Source: an uncultured Succinivibrio sp.
GTDB lineage: Bacteria; Pseudomonadota; Gammaproteobacteria; Enterobacterales; Succinivibrionaceae
Assembly: GCA_900767695.1 (NCBI GenBank)
Contig: CAAGAC010000027.1
Span: forward strand, 1-23,360
Direction of reading: 5' to 3'
DNA: 23,360 nucleotides
Position numbers and translations under genes: made by a program
Shown: positions 8,489 to 15,244 of the stretch, piece after piece
How the letters are laid out: every line of letters begins with the position of its first letter
Numbering within the stretch: the first letter of the stretch is position 1
Notes under the pieces: model-generated
Told to the model about the DNA's origin: nothing
Databases searched by the model: none
What the model saw: the letters and a program-made list of their open reading frames with translations, nothing else

Positions 8489-8579
8489 AATTGCATAGAA
8501 AGAATTGCACATGAGGCCTAATTGCACAGGAAGAATTGCACATGAGGCCAAATTGCATAGGAAGAGTTGCATACGAGTC
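8489..8579. repeat. Three tandem 31-bp repeats rich in AATTGCA
   Basis: Three head-to-tail units occupy 8489-8519, 8520-8550 and 8551-8579 (the last shortened). Each starts AATTGCAYAGRAAG, has a second RTTGCAYA box 14 bases in, and ends in GAGGCC or a variant. Another AATTG follows at 8580. The first unit is preceded so that TGCAATTGCA (8486-8495) forms a perfect 10-bp palindrome. The tract is AT-rich against a GC-rich background and lies just after the broken ATP-binding gene. There are no unique spacers, so it is not a CRISPR array. Confidence 0.8.
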
Positions 8580-8636
8580 AATTGGGCGACAATTTTGCAG
8601 TTAATTATTCGAACCTAAATCAAAATTTATTTGAAT

Positions 8637-8660
8637 GCAGCCTTGCAACTGCAAGGCTGC
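8637..8660 (+). other. Perfect 11-bp inverted repeat in the ttcA leader
   Basis: GCAGCCTTGCA (8637-8647) and TGCAAGGCTGC (8650-8660) are exact reverse complements separated by two bases, probably forming a 9-bp stem with a 6-base loop. No T-run follows. It overlaps the base of the next hairpin by two bases, so the two structures could compete. Confidence 0.6.
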
Positions 8661-8689
8661 GCCGCCTTGCCCAAAGGCAGCGGCGGCGC
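8659..8689 (+). other. Second hairpin in the ttcA leader
   Basis: GCGCCGCC (8659-8666) pairs with GGCGGCGC (8682-8689), with an inner GCC/GGC pairing, and is followed by TTTG. It lies 29 bases before the ttcA ATG. It could act as a weak terminator or attenuator, or end the upstream transcript. Confidence 0.5.
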
Positions 8690-8718
8690 TTTGACAGAGA
8701 TAAGGAAGAGATCCTTTC

Positions 8719-9591
8719 ATGAAGAACGACAGCACGCTTCCGCCTCAGGCGGACGAATACGGCAGGCACGCCAGCCCCTACTACCAGATAGAGGACAAGC
8801 AGGAGAAGTACAGGGCCGACAAGCTCTTCAAGCGCTTGCGGCGCAAGGTCGGCCACGCCATCGGCGACTTTGGGATGATCGAGGAGGGCGACCGCATCCT
8901 GGTGGCGATGTCGGGAGGCAAGGACAGCTACGCGCTCCTCGATCTCCTGCTCTCGCTGCGCCGCTCGGCCCCGGTGCGCTTCGACCTCATCCCCGTGCAC
9001 ATAGTCTCGGGCTTTCCCAATGCCGACGACTCCCCGCTTGAGGAGCACTTGAAGCGCGTGGGGCTTCCCTACCACATCATCCAGGTGCCCATCTACAAGC
9101 TCTGTGAGGAGAAGGTGGAGCCTGGCAAGCCCTTCTGCCCGCTGTGCTCAAGGCTGCGCCGCGGCTACCTCTACCGCACGGCGCGCGAGCTCAACTGCAG
9201 CAAGCTCGCGCTAGGGCACCACAAGGACGACGCGCTGTGCACATTCTTCCTGAATCTCTTCTACTCGGGGATCATCAAGTCGATGCCGCCGGTGCTGCGC
9301 AATGACGAGGGCGACGTGACGGTGATAAGGCCGCTCATCTACTGCCGCGAGAAGGACATCAGGGAGCTCTCAAGGCTCAGGGCCTATCCGATCCTGCCCA
9401 AGGGGCTTTGTGGCTGGGGCGAGGATCAGCAGCGCGCGGCGATGGCGAGGATGATCCGCCGCTGGGACAAGGAGTGCCCGAAGCGGCCTGACATCGTCTT
9501 CAAGGCGCTATCCGAGGTGATCCCATCGCACCTCTTTGACCGCAGCCTCTTCGACTTCAGCTCGATCTCCAAGGGCCCCAGGGTCAAGTGA
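8719..9591 (+). CDS. ttcA: tRNA 2-thiocytidine(32) synthetase TtcA
   Basis: TtcA is a cytosolic ATP-dependent, [4Fe-4S]-containing enzyme that thiolates cytidine 32 in certain tRNAs. The 290-residue product has the PP-loop SGGKDS at 65-70, the CPLCSRLRRG motif (Cys140, Cys143) and a third cluster cysteine in GLCGWG (Cys231). GHHKDD at 166-171 and IRPLIYCREKDI are also typical. Order and spacing match E. coli TtcA. After the third cysteine the sequence (GWGEDQQR) differs from the usual GSQPNLQR. The ATG at 8719 follows AAGGAAGAG at about ten bases. Upstream are two leader hairpins, and downstream is a strong terminator, so it is probably monocistronic. Confidence 0.95.
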   Translation: MKNDSTLPPQADEYGRHASPYYQIEDKQEKYRADKLFKRLRRKVGHAIGDFGMIEEGDRILVAMSGGKDSYALLDLLLSLRRSAPVRFDLIPVHIVSGFPNADDSPLEEHLKRVGLPYHIIQVPIYKLCEEKVEPGKPFCPLCSRLRRGYLYRTARELNCSKLALGHHKDDALCTFFLNLFYSGIIKSMPPVLRNDEGDVTVIRPLIYCREKDIRELSRLRAYPILPKGLCGWGEDQQRAAMARMIRRWDKECPKRPDIVFKALSEVIPSHLFDRSLFDFSSISKGPRVK

Positions 9592-9595
9592 TGAT

Positions 9596-9614
9596 GGGCG
9601 GGCCGCGCCCGCCC
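9596..9614. other. GC hairpin directly after ttcA
   Basis: GGGCGGGC (9596-9603) and GCCCGCCC (9607-9614) are perfectly complementary around a 3-base loop, five bases after the stop. It has no T-run but precedes a canonical terminator and may assist it or block 3' exonucleases. Confidence 0.5.
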
Positions 9615-9627
9615 GTCCCCAGATCCC

Positions 9628-9658
9628 AGGATGCCCATGACGCGGGCATCCTTCCTTT
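9628..9658 (+). terminator. Intrinsic terminator of ttcA
   Basis: AGGATGCCC (9628-9636) pairs with GGGCATCCT (9644-9652) around a 7-base loop and is followed by TCCTTTT. It lies in the convergent gap between ttcA and the LysR gene. On the minus strand there is no T-run, so it mainly serves ttcA. Confidence 0.8.
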
Positions 9659-9660
9659 TG

Positions 9661-10539
9661 CTACGGCAGCTTGGGGATGTTCTCCTTGAGCATGCTGACA
9701 AAGCGCCTTGAGGCGAGCGTGAGGCTCATGCGGTCGCGGTAGGCGATTGAGATGGGCCTGAGCACTTCAGGATCGGTTGGCCTCAGCGCGATGCGGTAGT
9801 CGCCTATGCGCCTTAACATCAGCTCCGCGAGCATGCTCACTCCAAGCCCCGCCTCGACCATGCTCATGATCGCGAAGTCGTCGTGGATGTTGTAGCGGAT
9901 GTTAGGCTCAAGCGAGAGCTTCTCGAAAGCCTTGAGCGGCTCGGAGTAGCCGCCTTCCTCAAGGAGGATGAAGCGCTCCTTTGCAAGGGCCTTGAGCGGG
10001 ACCACCTCGAGCCTTGCCAGAGGGTGCTTTTCGGGGAGCACCGCGAGCATCCTGCCCGACTTCACTGGAAAGGTCTTGAGGCCCTTGACCGCAACGGCGT
10101 GGGCGTTCACGAACCCGAAGTCCGCCGATCCCTCCCTGATCCACTCGGCGATCGAGACGTAGTCGCCCTGCAGGATCGTGAACTCGATCGCCGGGTAGTG
10201 CTGCTGGAAGAGCGCGATGAGCCCAGGCAGCCAGTGCGCCGAGACCGATCCCATGGTGCCGATCCTGATCTCCCCGGTCTCAAGCCCCCTGATCTCCCTG
10301 GCGCGCTCCTCGACCGCCTCTATCTCGTGGCAGGCGCGCGCGATATGGGGAAAGAGCGTCTTTCCGTCGCGGGTGAGGCTGATGCCTCCGTGGCCGCGGT
10401 TGATAAGCTTGATGGAAAGCTCGTTCTCCAAAGCGGCCACGCTCTGCGACACCGCGCTCTGGGAGATCCCAAGCTCGGAGGCCGCCGCCGTGAAGCTTCC
10501 CATCTGCACCGTCTTCTCGAAGATCCCGTAGCGGTTCAT
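9661..10539 (-). CDS. LysR-family transcriptional regulator
   Basis: This 292-residue DNA-binding regulator has an N-terminal winged helix (residues 1-60). The recognition helix region GSFTAAASELGISQSAVSQS is followed by a linker and a periplasmic-binding-like effector domain starting at GEIRIGTMGSVSAHWLPGL. The ATG at 10539 has AAGGA about eight bases upstream. It is transcribed divergently from the MFS gene at 10725, the usual arrangement for a LysR regulator and its target. Several T-N11-A palindromes in the shared 185-base region fit LysR binding. The probable role is inducer-dependent control of the transporter and of its own gene. The effector is not predictable from the sequence. Confidence 0.9.
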   Translation of the reverse strand: MNRYGIFEKTVQMGSFTAAASELGISQSAVSQSVAALENELSIKLINRGHGGISLTRDGKTLFPHIARACHEIEAVEERAREIRGLETGEIRIGTMGSVSAHWLPGLIALFQQHYPAIEFTILQGDYVSIAEWIREGSADFGFVNAHAVAVKGLKTFPVKSGRMLAVLPEKHPLARLEVVPLKALAKERFILLEEGGYSEPLKAFEKLSLEPNIRYNIHDDFAIMSMVEAGLGVSMLAELMLRRIGDYRIALRPTDPEVLRPISIAYRDRMSLTLASRRFVSMLKENIPKLP

Positions 10540-10564
10540 TCTCTAGTCCTTGCGCTGCAAGTGC

Positions 10565-10581
10565 CATAAGCATTGCTTATG
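10565..10581. promoter_or_regulatory. LysR-type box 1
   Basis: CATAAGC-ATT-GCTTATG is a perfect 7-bp inverted repeat and contains the LysR T-N11-A pattern (T10567 to A10579). It is closest to the regulator gene and is probably its high-affinity recognition site. Confidence 0.7.
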
Positions 10582-10615
10582 CAGTCATTAGAAAACTTGG
10601 GGCTGGCTTTTAGCG

Positions 10616-10644
10616 ATAAGCAGAACTTATGTTTTGATAAGCAG
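10616..10644. promoter_or_regulatory. LysR-type box 2 and repeated ATAAGCAG half-sites
   Basis: ATAAGC-AGA-ACTTAT (10616-10630) is a second T-N11-A site, imperfect by one pair. The half-site ATAAGCAG occurs at 10616-10623 and again at 10637-10644, exactly 21 bp (two helical turns) apart, so bound subunits would face the same side. The second half-site overlaps the -35 of the MFS promoter, as expected for an activation site. Confidence 0.6.
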
Positions 10645-10663
10645 CCTCGTGTTTACTTATAAC
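10634..10663 (+). promoter_or_regulatory. Promoter of the MFS transporter
   Basis: TTGATA (10634-10639) and TATAAC (10658-10663), spaced by 18 bases, each differ by one base from consensus. The promoter lies 61 bases before the ATG at 10725, with the -35 inside the LysR box region. Confidence 0.6.
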
Positions 10664-10724
10664 ATGGCATGACATAACTTGCACCATGAAAACAGAGGAA
10701 AAAAGTTCTGCAAGGAGGCTCCCA

Positions 10725-11948
10725 ATGAAACGCGCCGAAGGATTCAGGTTCGTCCTGATGAGCGCCCTGTGCGGGTGCTTCGTCTATGCCGTAAGCTCGG
10801 GGATCCGCTCAAACCTCGCGGTCCTGATAGGACCCCTGGCCGCCGAGGGCGCCTTCACCTACGCCCAGATCTCGATGTGCGCCGCGGTGGGCCAGTTCGT
10901 CTACGGCATCGCGCAGATCCTCTTTGGCATGGTGTGCGCGAAAAGTGGCGCGCGCCGCGCGCTCCTCGCAGGCTGCGCGCTGATGGCCGCGGGGCTTGCC
11001 CTGGTGCCATTCTGCACCTCGGCAGTCTGGCTGATGCTCGCCCTTGGGATCATGTTCCACGCCGGCACCGGCGCGGCCTCGTTCGGCATCGTGATGATCG
11101 CGGTCAACGCGCTCTGCGGCGGCGCCTCGGCCTCCTGGGTCTCGGGGCTTGTAAGCGCCGGCACCGGCGCCGGCACCATCGTGCTGCCTCCGGTGATCTC
11201 CTATCTTGTTGCAAGGATTGGCGCAGGCTATACCTTCGCCGCCCTCGGGATCCTCTGCGCAGCGATCGTCCCCGCCTGCATCGCCCTCGCCCCCCAGGGC
11301 GCTGGCAGGTCCGACGCGGCCTCTGCAGGAGCCGGCGGGGCGATCGCGGTCATCGCCGCGGCGCTTCGCAGCAGGGTGTTCTGCGTCGCCTGCATCGCCT
11401 TCGCCATCGACGGCTTCCATATGGGGATCATCCAGACCCACTTCTTCAGCGAGCTGAAGGTGATGGGGCTTTCCGACGAGCTCTCCTCGCTTGCCTACAG
11501 CCTCATCGGCGCGGCGACCATGGGCGGGGCCATAGCCTGCGGCATGCTCTTGAAGTCGGCCCCGGCGCCCAGGGTGCTTGCAAGGCTCTTCATCGCGCGC
11601 GCGGCCATCGCGCTCTGCCTTGCAGCGCTCATGCCCTCGGGCGCCGCGGCGCTCCTGGGCTTTTCCTTCCTCCTGGGGCTCACGATGGACGCCTCGGTGG
11701 CGCCGGTGGCCTCGATGGTCAGGGGAGTGATGGGCGAGGGCGCCTTCGGGGTGCTCTTCGGGTTTGCCTACGCAGTCCACCAGGCCGGCGGCTTCCTCTC
11801 CACCGCCTTGGGCGGAATAGCCACCGGGAAGGCCGGGGTCGCCATGGTCTGGGGCTTTGACGGCATCGCCTGCGCGGGCGCGGCGCTCCTCATCCTCGCG
11901 ATGCTGGCAACTCCGGCGCAGAGGCGCGGCGCGGCAAGCGCCGCCTGA
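10725..11948 (+). CDS. MFS transporter (LysR-linked)
   Basis: This 407-residue polytopic inner-membrane protein has about 12 hydrophobic segments. The first half includes GIRSNLAVLIGPLAAEGAFT and an MFS loop 2-3 motif in FGMVCAKSGARRALLAG. The second half includes FAIDGFHMGIIQTHFFSEL. The overall look is that of MFS members near the monocarboxylate/oxalate-formate antiporter and YbfB-like groups; the substrate is unknown. An ATG at 10686 is in frame, but the ATG at 10725 has an excellent AAGGAGG (10712-10718) seven bases upstream, so I start there. Divergence from a LysR gene and the intervening operators imply inducible expression. A 13-bp hairpin follows the stop. Confidence 0.87.
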   Translation: MKRAEGFRFVLMSALCGCFVYAVSSGIRSNLAVLIGPLAAEGAFTYAQISMCAAVGQFVYGIAQILFGMVCAKSGARRALLAGCALMAAGLALVPFCTSAVWLMLALGIMFHAGTGAASFGIVMIAVNALCGGASASWVSGLVSAGTGAGTIVLPPVISYLVARIGAGYTFAALGILCAAIVPACIALAPQGAGRSDAASAGAGGAIAVIAAALRSRVFCVACIAFAIDGFHMGIIQTHFFSELKVMGLSDELSSLAYSLIGAATMGGAIACGMLLKSAPAPRVLARLFIARAAIALCLAALMPSGAAALLGFSFLLGLTMDASVAPVASMVRGVMGEGAFGVLFGFAYAVHQAGGFLSTALGGIATGKAGVAMVWGFDGIACAGAALLILAMLATPAQRRGAASAA

Positions 11949-11962
11949 CAGAAGGCGCGTCC

Positions 11963-11992
11963 AGCACGGCCCGGGCCATCCCGGGCCGTGCT
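11963..11992. terminator. 13-bp perfect hairpin after the MFS gene, abutting the next promoter
   Basis: AGCACGGCCCGGG (11963-11975) and CCCGGGCCGTGCT (11980-11992) pair perfectly around CCAT. No T-run follows; instead a TATAAT begins two bases later. It is very stable and probably ends the MFS transcript, but it also occupies the spacer and -35 region of the helicase promoter. Confidence 0.6.
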
Positions 11993-11993
11993 G

Positions 11994-11999
11994 TATAAT
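11994..11999 (+). promoter_or_regulatory. Consensus -10 for the helicase gene
   Basis: A perfect TATAAT lies 24 bases before the ATG at 12023, predicting a leader of only about 15-18 bases that contains the GAGGAGGG ribosome site (12011-12018). The -35 position falls inside the upstream hairpin and is not consensus. Confidence 0.5.
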
Positions 12000-12022
12000 C
12001 GCCCCGATCAGAGGAGGGCGCG

Positions 12023-14341
12023 ATGGACGATCGGATCTTGCAGGGGCTCAACCAGGAGCAGCGCCAGGCTGCCATGGCCACCGAGGGCTACGTGCGCGTG
12101 TTCGCAGGCCCCGGCACTGGCAAGACCGCGACGCTTGCCCGCCGCTACGCCTTCATCACCCGCGCCATCGGCGTCCCGCCGCGCTGCGTGCTCTGCGTGA
12201 CCTTCACGAACAAGGCCGCGGGCGAGATGAAGAAGCGCATCATCTCCATTGCAGGGGAGGGCATCGATCCCTTCGTGCGCACCTTCCACGGCTTCTGCGC
12301 CGAGTTCCTGCGCGACGAGGCCAAGGCGCTCGGGCTGGCCTCGGACTTCACGCTCTACGACGTCGACTCGGTCAAGGCCGCCATCAAGGAGATCTACGCC
12401 CAGAACGAGATAGACGGCCGCGACTTCACGCTTCAGGACGCCTGGGAGCACATAGACGGCGTGAAGAGCAGGGATCTCTCTTACCTCGACGACTTCCTGT
12501 CCGAGGACAGCGGCCGTCTTCGGGACAAGGCCGCGGAGGCCCTAAGCCTCAAGGATCAGGTGCTCTACTGGTACATGTACGAGCAGCGCGCCGCCGGCGC
12601 GCTCGACTTCGACGATCTCATCGCCATCGCCCTGAAGATCCTCAAGGAGCACGAGGACGTGCGCAGGCGCTGGCAGGAGCGGCTCGAGTACGTGATGGTC
12701 GACGAGTTCCAGGACATCGACAAGCTGCAGTACGAGCTGGTGGAGCTCCTGTGCGGACTCAACGGCAACCTCTTCATCGTGGGCGATCCCGATCAGACCA
12801 TCTACACCTTCCGCGGCGCGGACGTTAAGTACTTCGCGGACTTCCCCGCGCGCCACCCCGAGGCCCTGTGCATCGCCCTCAGGCAGAACTACCGCTCCAC
12901 CCCCGAGATCCTGCGCGCGGCCTACACGCTCATAAGCCGCAACCCCGATCCTGGCAGGGTGCCGCTTGAGGCGGCGGCAAGGACCCCGGACTCCATGATG
13001 GTTCCCGCCGCCCAGCCGGATCCTGCCGAGGACGGGAGGCAGGACGCGGCCGATCTCATCAGGATGATGGAAAAGCAGGCCCTGACCATCAATGAAGGCA
13101 GGAAGCCCCTGCCAGGGCCATTGCCCGACGTCATAACCAGGCTTCCCGTCGTGGTCTTCTCGGCAACCCCGAAGCATGAGGCCGACTACATCGCCATGAT
13201 GCTCCAGAGGATCAAGGCAGCCCACCCAGACTCGACCCAGGCCGTGCTCTACCGCTCCCACCACGTGAGCGCCGAGATAGAGAAGGCGCTGGCGCGCCGG
13301 CGCGTGCCATATCGCATCCTAAGCGGCACCGGGTTCTTTGGCAGGAGCGAGATCCGCACCGCCTGCGCCTACATCAGGCTCTGCGTCAACCCGCGCGACG
13401 ACGCCTCCTTCCGCCGCGCCATCGCCGAGCCCAGGCGCGGCTTTGGCCGCAAGCGCGTAAATGAGCTTGCGCGCCTTGCAAAGGAGGAGAACGTGGGGAT
13501 GCTCGAGCGCCTGGGGCAGGCCCTCGCCGAGGATCCCAAGGGGATCTTCTTTAAGGGAACGCAGGCTGCGGATTTCGTGAAGGCCATGGCAGGTCTTAGG
13601 GAGGAGTGCAGTAACGCCAGGCCCTCGCTTGCCATCGAGAGGATCCTCAACGACACGGGCTATGAGAACTACCTCAGGATCTCGGGCGAGAAGGAGAAGC
13701 TCGACGGCCTGGCGCAGCTGCGCGGCATGGCGCATGACTACGAGGCCTCGGAGGGCGAGCGCACGCTCATTTCAGACTTCGTGCGCGACACGGCGCTGTA
13801 CTCCGCGCTAGACCAGGAGCCCTCGCGCGACGAGGTCAGGCTCATGACCGTCCACGGCGCCAAGGGGCTTGAGTTCGACTACGTCTTCATCGCAGGGCTT
13901 GCCGAGGGGATCTTTCCCTCCGAGAAGTCGCAGAACGCCAAGAACATCGAGGAGGAGCGCCGCCTCATGTACGTGGCGATGACCAGGGCCAGGAGGCAGC
14001 TCTTCATGTGCTTTGCCAATGCCTTTGAAAGCTCCAGGGTTCAGCGCGAGCCCTCGCGCTTCCTGCGCGAGATGGCGCCTGGCGAGGTCATGGAGCTTGG
14101 CGGCAGGGCCGCCGGCACCAGCGGCTCGCAGGGCGGCGGGAGCGGAGGGATCTTCAAGGAGGGGGACGAGGTCTTCCACCCGATGCTCGGCCCCGGCGTC
14201 ATCAGGGCGGTTGACCGCGGGCACGGCGAGTACGTGGTGCTCTTTAAATCCATAAAGAGGGAGAGGCGCATGGCCTTCGCCGCGCCGCTTGAGCGCGAGG
14301 GCGCCCCGATGGCATCGGTGGACAGCCGCATCGACCAGTAG
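12023..14341 (+). CDS. UvrD/PcrA-type ATP-dependent DNA helicase
   Basis: This 772-residue superfamily 1A 3'-5' DNA helicase probably acts in repair or replication-fork processing. Motifs appear in order: Q motif GLNQEQRQAA, Walker A AGPGTGKTA (28-36), Ia CVTFTNKAAGEM, Walker B/II VDEFQDID (about 225), III GDPDQTIYTFRGA, IV LRQNYRST, V LMTVHGAKGLEFDYVFIAGL and VI EEERRLMYVAMTRA. After about residue 690 a Gly/Ser-rich linker leads to a small domain (FKEGDEVFHPMLGPGVIRAV) like the Tudor-type C-terminus of PcrA/UvrD. That helps separate it from Rep. I cannot say whether it is the main UvrD or a second paralogue, so no symbol is given. The ATG at 12023 has GAGGAGGG close upstream. Confidence 0.93.
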   Translation: MDDRILQGLNQEQRQAAMATEGYVRVFAGPGTGKTATLARRYAFITRAIGVPPRCVLCVTFTNKAAGEMKKRIISIAGEGIDPFVRTFHGFCAEFLRDEAKALGLASDFTLYDVDSVKAAIKEIYAQNEIDGRDFTLQDAWEHIDGVKSRDLSYLDDFLSEDSGRLRDKAAEALSLKDQVLYWYMYEQRAAGALDFDDLIAIALKILKEHEDVRRRWQERLEYVMVDEFQDIDKLQYELVELLCGLNGNLFIVGDPDQTIYTFRGADVKYFADFPARHPEALCIALRQNYRSTPEILRAAYTLISRNPDPGRVPLEAAARTPDSMMVPAAQPDPAEDGRQDAADLIRMMEKQALTINEGRKPLPGPLPDVITRLPVVVFSATPKHEADYIAMMLQRIKAAHPDSTQAVLYRSHHVSAEIEKALARRRVPYRILSGTGFFGRSEIRTACAYIRLCVNPRDDASFRRAIAEPRRGFGRKRVNELARLAKEENVGMLERLGQALAEDPKGIFFKGTQAADFVKAMAGLREECSNARPSLAIERILNDTGYENYLRISGEKEKLDGLAQLRGMAHDYEASEGERTLISDFVRDTALYSALDQEPSRDEVRLMTVHGAKGLEFDYVFIAGLAEGIFPSEKSQNAKNIEEERRLMYVAMTRARRQLFMCFANAFESSRVQREPSRFLREMAPGEVMELGGRAAGTSGSQGGGSGGIFKEGDEVFHPMLGPGVIRAVDRGHGEYVVLFKSIKRERRMAFAAPLEREGAPMASVDSRIDQ

Positions 14342-14396
14342 GGATCGACAAATAGGGGCGGATGCCGGCTATTGGCAAGTGCTCCAGTCCTCAGGG

Positions 14397-14432
14397 CATG
14401 AAGGCCCGCAGCTTTGGCTGCTGGCCTTCATG
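14397..14432. terminator. Bipartite hairpin in the convergent gap
   Basis: CATGAAGGCC (14397-14406) pairs with GGCCTTCATG (14423-14432), and an inner GCAGC/GCTGC stem (14408-14412, 14417-14421) has loop TTTG. Only one mismatched pair separates the two stems. It is symmetrical between the helicase and ZIP genes and lacks T-runs, so it is a likely but non-canonical two-way transcript end. Confidence 0.5.
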
Positions 14433-14448
14433 GCAGGGACCTGCGATG

Positions 14449-15180
14449 CTAGTCGTGCGAGGCGATGAGCAGGCAGAGCACCACGCCCACTAGGATGAGC
14501 AGGATCCTCGCCGCGTTGCGCCTGACTCCATCATGCGCACGGAAGCGCGGCAGGAGATCCGAGAGCGCGACGTAGAGGAAGCTAGCCCCGGAGAGCGCGA
14601 GCGCGTAGGGAAGCAGGTGCTCGAAGCCTGAGATCACGAAGTAGGCCGCAAGGCCGCCCGTCATGCTGCCAAGGAAGGCAGACGCGTTCACGCAGTAGGC
14701 GCGGGCGCGGCTCATCCCCAGCGACACCAGCACGGCGTAGTCGCCGATCTCGTGGGCTATCTCGTGGCTCAGCACCGCCACGGTCATCGCGATGCCGACG
14801 TGGATGTCGGACATGTAGGAGCAGGCGATCACCACGCCGTCGCAGATGGTGTGCAGGAAGGTGCCTGCGAGGATCCCCGTGCCGCCCTCGCTCATCGCGC
14901 CGTGTTCGCCGTGATCATGGTGCCCGAACGATCCGAGCAGGCTTTCTGCCGAGTAGAGGGCGAGCACGCCGACGAGCATCAGGAGCCCTAGGGCGTGTGG
15001 ATCGCCGCCCTCGAAGGCCTCGGGAATGATGTGGCTCAGGGCGAGCGCGATGATGAAGCCTGCCGCGGCAAGCGAGAGCGGCAGGGCGGCCTTCCCGGTG
15101 ATCCGGCTGCCGGCAGCCGCGCACAAAAGCGCGGCGGCGCAGGATGAAATGCCGCATGAGGCTGCGATCAGGGGAAGCAT
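14449..15180 (-). CDS. ZIP-family divalent metal transporter
   Basis: This 243-residue inner-membrane protein has eight likely transmembrane segments and belongs to the ZIP (zinc/iron permease) family. Family members bring Zn2+ and related metals into the cytoplasm. Metal-site motifs are visible in the fourth and fifth helices: LHTICDGVVIACSYMSD and the HEIAHEIGDYAVLVSLG signature. A His-rich loop (GHHDHGEHG) between helices 3 and 4 is typical. In the minus-strand frame a TTG at 15198 precedes the ATG at 15180; the AAGGA lying between them, about ten bases before the ATG, decides for 15180. It lies 64 bases after folP on the same strand, so the two may be co-transcribed. Its presence in the same window as two metal-exporting ATPases is notable. 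Confidence 0.9.
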   Translation of the reverse strand: MLPLIAASCGISSCAAALLCAAAGSRITGKAALPLSLAAAGFIIALALSHIIPEAFEGGDPHALGLLMLVGVLALYSAESLLGSFGHHDHGEHGAMSEGGTGILAGTFLHTICDGVVIACSYMSDIHVGIAMTVAVLSHEIAHEIGDYAVLVSLGMSRARAYCVNASAFLGSMTGGLAAYFVISGFEHLLPYALALSGASFLYVALSDLLPRFRAHDGVRRNAARILLILVGVVLCLLIASHD

Positions 15181-15244
15181 GCTGTCACCGTCCTTCAAAT
15201 TGGGCGCAGGCGGGGCGGACGGCTGCCCGCCCCTTCATTGCGCG

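Noticed and set aside
8486..8600. CRISPR-like array
   Set aside because: The 31-bp units are directly adjacent with no unique spacers, so this is a tandem repeat and not an array, even though a Cas6-like gene lies elsewhere in the window.
8511..8618. 35-codon frame through the tandem repeats
   Set aside because: No ribosome site, and most of it is repeat sequence; noted in the repeat finding but not called as a gene.
10679..11860. Long plus-strand frame of 393 codons overlapping the MFS gene
   Set aside because: Arg/His/Gly-rich low-complexity translation in another frame of an unmistakable membrane transporter.
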